The notes under the pieces are model-generated. The model was not told the DNA's origin. It did not search any database and saw nothing but the letters and a program-made list of their open reading frames with translations. The translations under genes and the position numbers were made by a program. From the NCBI GenBank assembly GCA_963798745.1, contig CAWCUF010000003.1, forward strand, positions 372,001-436,000: a stretch of DNA of 64,000 nucleotides, given 5' to 3'. This DNA is from Prado023 sp963798745 (GTDB lineage Bacteria; Actinomycetota; Actinomycetes; S36-B12; CAIYMF01). Numbering within the stretch: position 1 is the first letter of the stretch; each line of letters starts with the position of its first letter. Shown here in pieces: positions 25,247-34,311 of the stretch.

Positions 25247-26222
25247 GGTGGCCGTGCTGACGATGGCCAAGGCGTTGAACGCGGGGCTGGCCGCAGCCCT
25301 GCGCGATGACCCCAGGGTGCTGCTGATGGGCGAGGACATCGGCCGGCTCGGCGGGGTGTTCCGGGTCACCGACGGACTGCTGGCCCGGTTCGGCGAGGAG
25401 CGGGTCATCGACACCCCACTGGCCGAGAGCGGCATCATCGGCACCGCGGTCGGCCTGGCGATGCGCGGCTACGCGCCGGTGTGCGAGATCCAGTTCGACG
25501 GGTTCATCTTCCCGGCGTTCGACCAGATCACCACGCAGGTCGCCCGGATGCACCTGCGCTCGGCCGGGACGCTGTCGATGCGGATCGTCATCCGGGTGCC
25601 CAGCGGTGGCGGGATCGGCGCGGTCGAGCACCACTCGGAGTCCCCCGAGGCGTACTTCGCGCACTCCCCCGGCCTGCGGATCGTCACCCCGAGCACGCCG
25701 GCGGATGCGTTCATGATGATCCGTCAGGCGATCGCCCATCCCGACCCGATCCTGTTCCTCGAGCCCAAACGGCGTTACTGGGACAAGGCCGAGGTTGACG
25801 AGACCGCGCCGCTGGCTGCGCTCGAGGGCCTGTTCGGTGCGCGGGTGGTCCGACCCGGCCGGGACGCGACGCTGCTGTGCTGGGGGCCGATGGTGCGCAC
25901 CTGCCTGGACGCCGCGCAGGCTGACACGCGTGATCTCGAGGTGATCGACGCGCGCAGCCTGGCCCCGCTGGACCTGTCGACGATCACCGAGTCGGTGGCC
26001 CGCACCGGCCGGCTGATCGTGGTGCACGAGGCGCCGGTGGTCGGTGGCCTGGGGGCCGAGATCGCGGCGTCGGTGACCCAGGAGTGCTTCTACCAGTTGG
26101 AGGCTCCGGTGCTGCGGGTCGGCGGATTCCACGCGCCCTACCCGCCGTCGCGGATCGAGGACATCTACCTGCCCGACCTCGACCGCATCCTCGATGCCGT
26201 CGACCGGTCCATGGCCTACTGA
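25230..26222 (+). CDS. 2-oxoacid dehydrogenase E1 component subunit beta
   Basis: The 330-residue partner of E1alpha: LTMAKALNAGLAAALRDDPRVLLMGEDIGRLGGVFRVT, DTPLAESGIIGTAVGLAMRGYAPVCEIQF, MRIVIRVPSGGGIGAVEHHSES, and the C-terminal transketolase domain with VVHEAPVVGGLGAEIAA and GFHAPYPPSRIEDIYLPD. Start could be ATG at 25230, inside the E1alpha gene, or GTG at 25248 right after the E1alpha stop; both fit. Strong similarity to E1beta of branched-chain 2-oxoacid dehydrogenase complexes. Confidence 0.94.
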   Translation: MDGGPEVAVLTMAKALNAGLAAALRDDPRVLLMGEDIGRLGGVFRVTDGLLARFGEERVIDTPLAESGIIGTAVGLAMRGYAPVCEIQFDGFIFPAFDQITTQVARMHLRSAGTLSMRIVIRVPSGGGIGAVEHHSESPEAYFAHSPGLRIVTPSTPADAFMMIRQAIAHPDPILFLEPKRRYWDKAEVDETAPLAALEGLFGARVVRPGRDATLLCWGPMVRTCLDAAQADTRDLEVIDARSLAPLDLSTITESVARTGRLIVVHEAPVVGGLGAEIAASVTQECFYQLEAPVLRVGGFHAPYPPSRIEDIYLPDLDRILDAVDRSMAY

Positions 26223-26231
26223 GGAGGAGCC

Positions 26232-27791
26232 GTGCTGCGCGAGTTCCAGATGCCGGATGCCGGTGAGGGCCTGACCGAGGCCGAGGTGCTCGGTTGGCGG
26301 GTCGCGGTCGGCGACGAGGTCGTGGTCAACCAGGTGCTGCTGGAGGTCGAGACGGCCAAGGCCGCGGTGGAACTGCCCAGCCCCTATGCGGGCCGCGTCG
26401 TGGAGTTGCTGGCCGAGCCGGGTCAGGTCGTGCCCGTCGGTGACCCGATCATCCGGATAGAGGAGCCCGGGGGCTCGGCGGAGGATCAGGCGTCCGGAGG
26501 GGGCGCTGGCGCGTCGCTGGCCGGTGCCCAGGAGCCGGTCGGCGCTTCGCCGTCCGTGGGATCCGCGGCCGGTGGCTCCCGGAGCGCCGAAGCGGCCGGC
26601 GGCCCGGAGGAGCCCGTGGCGGCCAGCGCGGTCGAGGCTTCCGGCGCGGCCGGCGCGGGCGACGCGGGCGGCGCGGGCGGCGCGACCGGCTCGGGCGAGG
26701 AGCGCGAGGCGGTCCTGGTCGGCTACGGGGTCCGCAAAGGTCAGGAACCCAAGCGTCGGCCACGGGCGACACCACACGGAGCGGACCACGTGGAGGCCGG
26801 CCCGCCGGGTGAGCCTGCGCGCCCGGTCCGACTCGGCGGCCTGGAACTGGGGCGTGGCACGGAGCGGAGGCTGGGCAGCGACCAGGTCCGGGCCAAGCCG
26901 CCGGTCCGCCGGTTGGCCCGCGACCTCGGTGTCGACCTGGCCGACGTGGCGCCCTCCGGCGCCGGGGGAACCATCACGCACTCCGATGTCCAGCGCTCGG
27001 CCCAGGCGGCGTCGGGAGTGGGGCCACGTCCCGCGACGCGGCCGGCAGCCGAAGGTCCGACCGGACTGGAGCGGTCCACGACTCCCGACGCCGCCGACGA
27101 GGTCGTTGCCCGCTCGCACGTGGCCCGGATGATGGCCCAGGCGATGACCACCTCAGCCTTCACCGCCCCGCACGTGACCGAGTGGGTCGATGTCGACGTC
27201 AGCGCGATGACGGCGCTCATCCGTGCGGCACGTGCGCGGGCGGACCTGGCCGGGATCTCCATCACGCCGCTGACGTTCGCCGCCCTCGGCCTGGTCCGCG
27301 CGGCACAGGCGCACCCGAGCATCAACGCCAGCCTGGACGAGACCGGCGAGAACCTGCTCGTGCATGGCAATGTGCACCTGGGCATCGCGGTCGACTCGCC
27401 CCGCGGCCTGATCGTGCCCAGGATCCCGGCGGCCCAGGACCTCGATCTGCGCGGGATGGGTCAGGCGCTGGCGCATCTGGTCGAGACCGCCCGGTCGGGC
27501 CGGTCCCGACCCGAGGACCTGCGCGGCTCGACGGTGACGATCACCAACGTGGGCGTGTTCGGAGTGGATGCGGGGACCCCGATCCTGAACCCCGGGGAGG
27601 TAGCGATCCTGGCCCTGGGTCGGGTGCTGCCACGACCCTGGGTCGTGGAGGGCCGACTGGAGGTCCGCGACGTGGCGACCCTGGCGCTGTCCTTCGACCA
27701 TCGAGTCGTCGACGGTGCGCTGGGCTCACGGGTGCTGCGCGAGGTGGCCGATTTCATGGCCGACCCCGCGACGGCGCTTGCCCTGGGCTGA
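26232..27791 (+). CDS. 2-oxoacid dehydrogenase E2 component (lipoyl acyltransferase)
   Basis: A 519-residue three-domain protein. Lipoyl domain at residues about 1-80 with the lipoylated Lys in VETAKAAVELPSPY (about 43); a long Ala/Gly/Ser/Glu-rich linker at about 85-160; peripheral subunit-binding domain KPPVRRLARDLGVDLADVAPSG (about 220-255); and catalytic domain about 295-519 with HVTEWVDVDVSAMTALI, ITNVGVFGVDAGTPILNPGEVAIL and the HxxxDG motif in FDHRVVDGALGSR. The start is GTG at 26232 with GAGGAGG about 5 nt upstream. Acyl specificity (branched-chain or pyruvate) cannot be settled from sequence alone. Confidence 0.94.
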   Translation: MLREFQMPDAGEGLTEAEVLGWRVAVGDEVVVNQVLLEVETAKAAVELPSPYAGRVVELLAEPGQVVPVGDPIIRIEEPGGSAEDQASGGGAGASLAGAQEPVGASPSVGSAAGGSRSAEAAGGPEEPVAASAVEASGAAGAGDAGGAGGATGSGEEREAVLVGYGVRKGQEPKRRPRATPHGADHVEAGPPGEPARPVRLGGLELGRGTERRLGSDQVRAKPPVRRLARDLGVDLADVAPSGAGGTITHSDVQRSAQAASGVGPRPATRPAAEGPTGLERSTTPDAADEVVARSHVARMMAQAMTTSAFTAPHVTEWVDVDVSAMTALIRAARARADLAGISITPLTFAALGLVRAAQAHPSINASLDETGENLLVHGNVHLGIAVDSPRGLIVPRIPAAQDLDLRGMGQALAHLVETARSGRSRPEDLRGSTVTITNVGVFGVDAGTPILNPGEVAILALGRVLPRPWVVEGRLEVRDVATLALSFDHRVVDGALGSRVLREVADFMADPATALALG

Positions 27792-27838
27792 GTCGGGCCG
27801 TCGGACCTCAGTCGAGCCGCTGGGGGCTGAGTTGGGCC

Positions 27839-28594
27839 TCACCGTTGAGTTGAGCCATCCTTCTCGGCCGTCTGCCGGGCCACCTGTTCGCGAGCGAACG
27901 CCTCGACAGCGGCGGTCAACTGCTCCAGGCACGTCGCCTCGATCGGGTAGTGAACAGCACCTTCGAGGGTCACGGTCGTCACTGGGACTCGTTCGATCCT
28001 GTTCAGGAACAGCAGGCTCAGGTGCAGCGGTGTCCAGCGGTCCTCGCCGGGCTGGGTCAGCAGGATGGGACACACGTCGAACTGCTCCGGCTCGACCACG
28101 GGCCGGTAGGCCAGGTAGGAATCCAGGAACGTCATCGTCATGGCGTTGCCGGCCGACGTGCGGTCGCGCAGGCATGCCCGAAGCGTCGCCTCGTCGTTGA
28201 CCAGCATGTGCATCTTGCTCGCCACCCGCATGGGCATGCGCAACCCGGACAGCGGGGTCCGGGCTGCGAGCCGCACCAGGGGCGCGCCCACCCGGGACAT
28301 GGGCACGTTCAGGGCGGTCACTCCGTACTCCGGCAGGTCGATGGCGATGGTCTCGAACCCACGCCGGTGCAGAGGGGCGCCCAGAATCGTGGACAACTGC
28401 CGGCTGTTGGTCCCGACACCGTGGAACAGGATGACCTTCGCCGGGGCGCGTGGGCCGCGGTAGCAGTCCAGGTGAACCTCATGATCTCGCCAGGGCCACC
28501 ACTCCTCGGCAGGCTCCTCACCAGGGGCGAGCTGATGCTGCGGGGGCAGGTGGGCCTGGATCTCGCGCCAGGCGCTCTGCCTGGCGTAGGACAT
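27839..28594 (-). CDS. Alpha/beta-hydrolase-like protein lacking the nucleophile elbow
   Basis: A 251-residue protein with an alpha/beta-hydrolase frame: VILFHGVGTNSRQLSTILGAPL (oxyanion region), FETIAIDLPEYGVT, then LRMPMRVASKMHMLVND, MTMTFLDSYLAYRP, the acid region CPILLTQPGEDRWTPLHL and the final His in GAVHYPIE. No GxSxG sequence occurs anywhere, and AIDLPEYGVTALNV passes directly into SRVGAPLVRLAARTPLSGL without the strand and elbow expected between them. In hydrolases of this kind about 60 residues normally separate these blocks, so I infer an in-frame deletion. It is probably catalytically dead or repurposed. Confidence 0.7.
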   Translation of the reverse strand: MSYARQSAWREIQAHLPPQHQLAPGEEPAEEWWPWRDHEVHLDCYRGPRAPAKVILFHGVGTNSRQLSTILGAPLHRRGFETIAIDLPEYGVTALNVPMSRVGAPLVRLAARTPLSGLRMPMRVASKMHMLVNDEATLRACLRDRTSAGNAMTMTFLDSYLAYRPVVEPEQFDVCPILLTQPGEDRWTPLHLSLLFLNRIERVPVTTVTLEGAVHYPIEATCLEQLTAAVEAFAREQVARQTAEKDGSTQR

Positions 28595-28753
28595 GGTGTG
28601 CGCCGTCCGATCCTGAGGGTGCCGGGTCTCCGACCGTAGGAGAGCCCGACCGTTGATGCGGGTCGGTCGGGTCAGGTCGGGTTGGTCGGGTCGGTGGGGT
28701 TGCGAGGTCGGGCCTCAGGCCGGAGGACGGCGCTGGTTCTCGGTTGTCGTCGC

Positions 28754-31700
28754 TCAGGCCATCACCTCCACCTCGGACGGCCCGTCGCGACGGACCCGGC
28801 GGATCGTGAGCCGCTCGCAGATCCGTTCCTTGAGGTCCGGAACGTGGCTGACGACGCCGATGACCCGGCCGTTGCCGCGCAGGTCATCGATGACCGACAT
28901 CACGTCGTCCAGGGTGTCGGGGTCGAGGGTGCCGAACCCCTCGTCTATGAACAAGGTGTCCAACTGGGCGCCGCCGGCCTGGGCCACGACCACGTCGGTC
29001 AGGCCCAACGCGAGTGCCAGTGAGGTGTAGAAGGTCTCCCCGCCAGACAACGTAGCGGGGCTGCGTTCCTTGCCGGTGTGGCGGTCGAGCACGGCCAGGC
29101 CGAGGCCGACCCGGGCGTCCCGGCGCGCCGCGCTGTCGGTCCGCACGAGTTGGTACTTGCCGGCCGACATCTCATCGAGGCGCAGGTTCGCCGCGACCAC
29201 GACCTGCTCGAACCAGTAGCGCAGCACGAACGTCACCAACTGCATGCGAGGGGTGCCGGCCAGCCCGCGGGCGTACTGATCGAGGGTGCGGGCCTCATGT
29301 GCTGCCACCGCCCGGGCGGAGTGCACCGACTCGGCAGAGCGCACCTCCGCCAGGCGGATCACGAAACGCTGCTCCTGCTGCGCGGCGATCGAGTGCACCT
29401 CGCGCGCGGACTGGGCAGTAGCGATGGCCACCCGAAGTGCTTCCTCGGTGGCAGTGACCCGCGCCTGCGCCTGGGCTGGATCCAGATCGGCGACCGAGAC
29501 CAGCTCAGGTTCGGCCAACTGGGCGCGGGCCGTGGTCAGCAACTCCTCGAACAGCGCCACCGCCTTATCCAGCGCCGCCAACTCGTCGGGCTCCAGGATC
29601 GCCGCCCGCGCCTGCTCGAGATCCGCGAAACCGGCGCCGGCTGCTTCGCTGAGCGCCCCTTCCAGCGCCTGCGTGTGGGCCGTGGCAGCACGCTCCATCC
29701 GGCCCAGGGCCTGCCCCAGGGCCGCACACTGCGCCGCGCGCTGCGTCAGGCTCGCTACCCGGGCTGCTACCGTCGGGAATCCGTCACAGGCGTCCCGCAC
29801 CTGGGCCAGCTCGGCATCGACCTGCTCAGCTGTCGCGTCGATCCGGGCGGTGCGCGCAGCCACCTCACCGGCGAGCGCCTGGCACTCGGCTCGTGAGGAG
29901 CGCTCCGCCTGGACGAGTCCGTCGAGGTCAGCCGTCAGCGACGGCAGGGTGCTCTGCGCGAGTTCGCCCGCAGCCACCCACTCCTCGAGCTCCACGCAGG
30001 TCAGTGTCCATTCCTCGACAGATCGGCCATCGGCCTCGCTGCGCGCGCTGGCGAGCTGGGCCTCGACCTGGAACACGAGTCGATCCGCCTCATCCAAGAC
30101 ATGCTGGGCCTCGTCGCGGTCCGCTGCAGCCTGGCGAACCTGCTGTTCACTGATCCCGCCGAGGGAACCCGACGTGGGCGCCGGGTGCTCGCGCGAGCCG
30201 CACACCCCGCACGGGTCCCCACTGACCAGTTGGCTGGCGATCTCGGCGCGTAGGTCGGTCCACCGGGCTGCGATGAGCAGCTCGTAGCCGTCGACCGCAC
30301 TGCGCATCGTGCGCTTGGCAGCGCGAGCCATGCGCCGCGCAGCCACGAGATCCGCTCCCAGCACGTCGACCTGGGCGGCTGCCGCGGCCCGCCGACGGGC
30401 GTTCTCCAGCAATCCGGTCGCGCCCCTTGCCCGTTCCACCGCGACCCGCGCAGCATCGAGTGCGGCTCGTGCGTGGTCCACCTGCTCGGGCAATACCCGG
30501 GCGAGCTCAGCGGCATCGTCATGCTCGGACACCAGCGTTGCGAGGGCTGCTCGATCAGCGACGATGCCGGCCTCGTGCGTGGCCAGACCCTGCTCCCGCT
30601 CGACGAGGTGAGCCAGTCCAGCGGCTGTGCTGCGCAGCTCCTGAGCCTGCTGGGTCAGCGCCTCGGCAGTGACCGCAGTGACCTCCGCCCGTTCGATACT
30701 GGCGTCCGGGCCAGAAGTCTTGCCAGTTCCAGGTGCCGACCCGGCATTGGGCCCGTCCGCACGCAGCGCCGCGAGCTCGGCCTCCCGGTCGGCCAGCTCG
30801 ACGCGGGTCGACTCAACAAGGTGCAGCAGGGGGCGCACAGGCAGCGCTCGTCGCGCCGCGGTAAGGCGAGCGCTGCGCTCCTCGTGCGCCGGCCGCTGCA
30901 GCTCCGCGGTCGCCAGGGCCGTGTGAATCCCGGCCCGTCGGACGACCAGGGCCGACTGGCGGGCGACGTGGTCATGCTCGTCGCGCGCGGCCTGCTCGGC
31001 ATCGGTGGCCGCACGCAGGACCTTATGGGCTGCAGCCGCGCCGGTGGACAACTCGGTACCGACTGTGTCGAGCCGTTCCAGGGTGCGTTCGCCGTCGAGT
31101 TCGCTGAGTTCCTCGACGATCTCCGCTGGCGAGCCTGCTGCCTCGCAGGCCGCCGCGACCCGTGCGTCAAGCATGCTCTGAGCAGCGTCCAGGTCCCGAC
31201 CAGCGGCCTGGGCCCGGGCCTGTAGGCCTTCGGTGACCTGGCGGAAGAACTGGGTCCCGAACAGCTTCACCAGCACGTCCTTGCGTGCGTCGTCGTCGGC
31301 GCGTAGGAAGGTGGCGAACTCGCCCTGTGGCAGCAGGACGACCTGCCGGAACTGCGCACGGTTCAGGCCCAATAACTCACCGATCAGGGTGCCGACCTCG
31401 TCCTTGGCGTGGGACTGGCTGACCCAGCCGCCGTCCCTCCAGCTCTGCAGGTGCACCGCCGACTTCTCCCGGGTGAGGCCCCCGCCGCGCTTCTTCGGGC
31501 GCAGGTACTCAGGAGACCGCGTCACCCGGAACCGGGCACCCCGCACGGAGAACTCACAGGAGACCTCGGGCCGCTGGTCCGCCGCGGCGAAGTCCGAGCG
31601 CATCCGGGCAGCATCCCCTGACTCACTGGCAAGCCCGCCGTACAGAGCGAACGTGATGGCGTCGAGGATCGTCGACTTGCCCACCCCGGTCGGCCCCTCG

Positions 31701-31798
31701 AACAGGAACAGCCCGCCGGCACCGAGCCGGTCGAAATCGATCACCTGCTCGTCGGCGAACGGCCCGACGGCGGCCAGGCGCAGCTCATGCAGACGCAT
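28754..31798 (-). CDS. sbcC: Exonuclease SbcC (Rad50-like ATPase subunit)
   Basis: A 1014-residue SMC-like ATPase of the SbcCD nuclease, which processes hairpins and DNA ends. N-terminal MRLHELRLAAVGPFADEQ with Walker A EGPTGVGKSTILDAITFALYG, Q-loop VVLLPQGEFATFLRA, long Ala/Glu/Arg-rich coiled-coil arms, a central zinc-hook-like CGVCGSREHP, then the ABC signature ATLSGGETFYTSLALALGL and Walker B DTLFIDEGFGTLD. The ATG overlaps the sbcD stop by one base (TGATG), so sbcD-sbcC form an operon. Confidence 0.95.
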   Translation of the reverse strand: MRLHELRLAAVGPFADEQVIDFDRLGAGGLFLFEGPTGVGKSTILDAITFALYGGLASESGDAARMRSDFAAADQRPEVSCEFSVRGARFRVTRSPEYLRPKKRGGGLTREKSAVHLQSWRDGGWVSQSHAKDEVGTLIGELLGLNRAQFRQVVLLPQGEFATFLRADDDARKDVLVKLFGTQFFRQVTEGLQARAQAAGRDLDAAQSMLDARVAAACEAAGSPAEIVEELSELDGERTLERLDTVGTELSTGAAAAHKVLRAATDAEQAARDEHDHVARQSALVVRRAGIHTALATAELQRPAHEERSARLTAARRALPVRPLLHLVESTRVELADREAELAALRADGPNAGSAPGTGKTSGPDASIERAEVTAVTAEALTQQAQELRSTAAGLAHLVEREQGLATHEAGIVADRAALATLVSEHDDAAELARVLPEQVDHARAALDAARVAVERARGATGLLENARRRAAAAAQVDVLGADLVAARRMARAAKRTMRSAVDGYELLIAARWTDLRAEIASQLVSGDPCGVCGSREHPAPTSGSLGGISEQQVRQAAADRDEAQHVLDEADRLVFQVEAQLASARSEADGRSVEEWTLTCVELEEWVAAGELAQSTLPSLTADLDGLVQAERSSRAECQALAGEVAARTARIDATAEQVDAELAQVRDACDGFPTVAARVASLTQRAAQCAALGQALGRMERAATAHTQALEGALSEAAGAGFADLEQARAAILEPDELAALDKAVALFEELLTTARAQLAEPELVSVADLDPAQAQARVTATEEALRVAIATAQSAREVHSIAAQQEQRFVIRLAEVRSAESVHSARAVAAHEARTLDQYARGLAGTPRMQLVTFVLRYWFEQVVVAANLRLDEMSAGKYQLVRTDSAARRDARVGLGLAVLDRHTGKERSPATLSGGETFYTSLALALGLTDVVVAQAGGAQLDTLFIDEGFGTLDPDTLDDVMSVIDDLRGNGRVIGVVSHVPDLKERICERLTIRRVRRDGPSEVEVMA

Positions 31799-32961
31799 CA
31801 GGCCACCGCCTCGGCAGTGGTGGCCGCACGCACGGCCTCGGTGAGCAGCTCCCGCTGGAGCGTGCTCACCTGCGCACCCGAGACCTCGGCGACGAAGTCG
31901 GCACAGATCTGCACGGGGTCGCTGGCCTCGGTGTACCTGCGCGGCCCGGCGCTGGGCGCGCCGTCGCGCTCGGGGGCGAACTCCAGCACGAGCGTGTGTG
32001 GCCAGACCCGGCGCAGCCGGTCCATCGGGTTGGGCACTCGACCAGGATCGGTGAGTACCACCTTCACCCACGCCTGGGTCAGGTGGGCCAGGTCTCCATC
32101 AGCCCGGGCGAGCAACTCATCGAGCCGACCAGACACCTGCGCCAGTGGGCGGGGTACCGGGGTGGGGAGCCGGCGCACGGTCACCGCCGCGACCTCATCG
32201 ATGTCGACGATGCTCACCGACGTGACGTGCTCGCGCTCGGAGAAGGAGAAGGCCAACGGCGAGCCCGAATAGGACAGGTGCGTCGACGAACCTGCCAGCG
32301 AGATCCGCTGTGGCCGGTGCAGGTGGCCAAGAGCCACATAGGTCAGCCCGTCGAACACCGAAGCCGGGGTGTCCCCAACCCCACCCACTCGGATCTCGCG
32401 CTCGGACTCGGTGGCCGTGCCGCCGGTGACGAACGCGTGGGCCATCACGACGACCCGCTCCAGGCCGCGCTGCGCCGCGTCGGCACGGATGCGTTCGGCC
32501 AGGTGCGCCAGGACCGAGGCATGCGAACGCTCGACAGCCAACTCGGTCATGACCGCGTCTGGCAGCAGGAACGGAATCGCGTACACCCCCACCTGTCCGG
32601 CGTCGTTGTCGAACAACACCGGCTCCAGCACCTGGGCGAGTTCGGTGCGTAGGTGGATGCCGGTCGCGGCGAGCACTGCGCCGGCGTACTGAAGGCGCAC
32701 AGCGCTGTCGTGGTTGCCGCTGGAGATGACCAACGGGATCCCGGCCCGCACGAAGGCGGCCAGCGTGCGGTCCATGAGCGCAACAGCGTCGGCGCCTGGC
32801 TGTGCCCGGTCGTAGACGTCACCGCTGACCAGCACAGCGTCGACCTGCTCGGCCCGGGCCACCTCAACCAACCAGCCGAGGAACTGGGCCTGGTGGGCCA
32901 GCAGGTCCTCCCCGTGCAGCCGACGGCCCAGGTGCCAGTCGGAGGTGTGCAGGAATCTCAT
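31798..32961 (-). CDS. sbcD: Exonuclease SbcD (Mre11-like nuclease subunit)
   Basis: A 387-residue Mn-dependent nuclease subunit. The phosphodiesterase motifs are all present: MRFLHTSDWHLGRRLHG, LVSGDVYDRAQPG, VISSGNHDSAVRL, VMAHAFVTGG and YVALGHLHRPQ. The start is ATG at 32961, giving the canonical MRFLHTSDWHLG; an in-frame GTG three codons upstream is possible. First gene of the sbcDC operon, divergent from the winged-helix gene that precedes ku; this stretch is a DNA-end repair neighbourhood. Confidence 0.95.
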   Translation of the reverse strand: MRFLHTSDWHLGRRLHGEDLLAHQAQFLGWLVEVARAEQVDAVLVSGDVYDRAQPGADAVALMDRTLAAFVRAGIPLVISSGNHDSAVRLQYAGAVLAATGIHLRTELAQVLEPVLFDNDAGQVGVYAIPFLLPDAVMTELAVERSHASVLAHLAERIRADAAQRGLERVVVMAHAFVTGGTATESEREIRVGGVGDTPASVFDGLTYVALGHLHRPQRISLAGSSTHLSYSGSPLAFSFSEREHVTSVSIVDIDEVAAVTVRRLPTPVPRPLAQVSGRLDELLARADGDLAHLTQAWVKVVLTDPGRVPNPMDRLRRVWPHTLVLEFAPERDGAPSAGPRRYTEASDPVQICADFVAEVSGAQVSTLQRELLTEAVRAATTAEAVA

Positions 32962-33115
32962 GGCAGACACCCTGACACGGGGGTCCGACAGAGCGACCGA
33001 AGCCGCGCTGCGTCGCGGGCCGTGTCCTTGGCTACGTGCTCGCGACGGGGGCCCCGGTCACCGGACAGGACCGTCGATGTCCGATGCCGGCACTACGCTG
33101 CCCGCGGAGGTGCTC

Positions 33116-34256
33116 ATGGACCGTGCCAGTGCAACGCGATCAGGTGTTCAGGGCCTGCGGGCTGCCCGGATGGCGAGCCTGCTGGTGGACGACCAGCTCG
33201 CGGGGCAACGCTCGATCACCGAGGTCGTCGACTGGTTCGCCGCCATGCAGGGCCAGGACTTCGCCAGTGTGCAGTGGTCGCTGGGGCTCCGGACCCATAC
33301 CACCCGTGCCGAGGCGATTCGAGCGTTCGACTCCGGCGAGATCGTACGAACCTGGCCGATGCGCGGCACCCTGCACGTCGTGCCCGGCCGGGATGCGCGC
33401 TGGATGCTCGAGCACCTCGGCGGGCGGGCCCTGGCCGGAGCCGCCCGCCGCCGCGAGTCCCTGGGCCTGTCCACCTCCGACGCGGACCGCGCCGTGGACG
33501 TGCTGGGGGCGGCCCTGGCTGGGGGCACCGTGCTCACGCGGGCGGAGTGCGTGCAGGCTCTGGAGTCCGCCGGCATCCCCGGCGCGGGCCAGCGCGCCTA
33601 CCACCTGCTCTGGTACGCCAGCCAGAAGGGCGTCGCGTGCGTGGGCCCGTCCCGGGGCAAGGAGCAGACCTTCGTGCTCCTGGACGACTTCGCGCCAGCC
33701 GGACCTGCACTGGATCGACCGGCCGCGCTGGGCGAGATCGCCGCACGCTTCCTGCGCAGCCACGGCCCAGCCAGTGCCCACGACCTCGGCCGCTGGGCCG
33801 ACCTGACCCTGACCGATGCCCGCGCAGGATTAGCCGCGGTCCCCGGTATCACGACCCGCATGTTCGAGGGTCGTCGAGCTGCTCGTCACCGAGGAGCAGC
33901 TCGACACCCGTGGCGCGGAATCGCCCGCGTCCGGCAGGCGACTGCCCGCCCGCGCGCTGCCCGGCTTCGACGAGTTCATCCTGGGCTACCGGGACCGTAC
34001 TGCCCAGCTCGACGCCGAGCATGAGCGCCTCGTGGTCCCTGGCGGAAACGGGATGTTCGCCAACACGCTGGTGCTCGACGGCCGGGTCGTCGGGACCTGG
34101 CGACGACGAGAACTCACGCGCACGGTCGACATCACCGCCACTCCGTTCGGCACGCTCAGCAAGCGCGCCCAGCGGGAGCTCGAAAGCGCGCTGACCAGCT
34201 ACGGCGGCTTTCTGGGCAAACAGGCGCGGATCACCTGGTCCCAGCCGTCGAGCTGA
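33116..34256 (+). CDS. Winged helix DNA-binding (HTH_42) family protein, one frameshift
   Basis: The N-terminal part (about 250 residues) reads QRSITEVVDWFAAMQGQDFASVQWSLGLRT, IVRTWPMRGTLHVVPGRDARWML and RSHGPASAHDLGRWADLTL, typical of the AlkZ/HTH_42 family of winged-helix proteins, several of which are DNA glycosylases. After MFEG at about 33868-33870 the frame must shift by one base to continue as VVELLVTEEQLD, LPGFDEFILGYRDR and VVPGGNGMFANTLVLDGRVVGTWRR, the family's C-terminal end, stopping at 34256. One extra G in GAGGG explains it. The start is ATG at 33116 with GGAGG 5 nt upstream. Whether the break is real or a sequence error is unresolved. Confidence 0.8.
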
Positions 34257-34299
34257 GCACGCGGGCGCGGATCGACCTGCATGTGGGGGCCGGCTGGCC

Positions 34300-34305
34300 C
34301 ACAAT
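34300..34305 (+). promoter_or_regulatory. -10 hexamer CACAAT, leaderless ku start
   Basis: CACAAT, then GGCCGG (6 nt), then the ku ATG at 34312. No ribosome-binding site is visible. Confidence 0.5.
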
Positions 34306-34311
34306 GGCCGG

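Noticed and set aside
24993..27119. 708-codon minus-strand frame across the E1/E2 genes
   Set aside because: Arises from codon bias on the opposite strand; no domains, and it crosses three clear genes.
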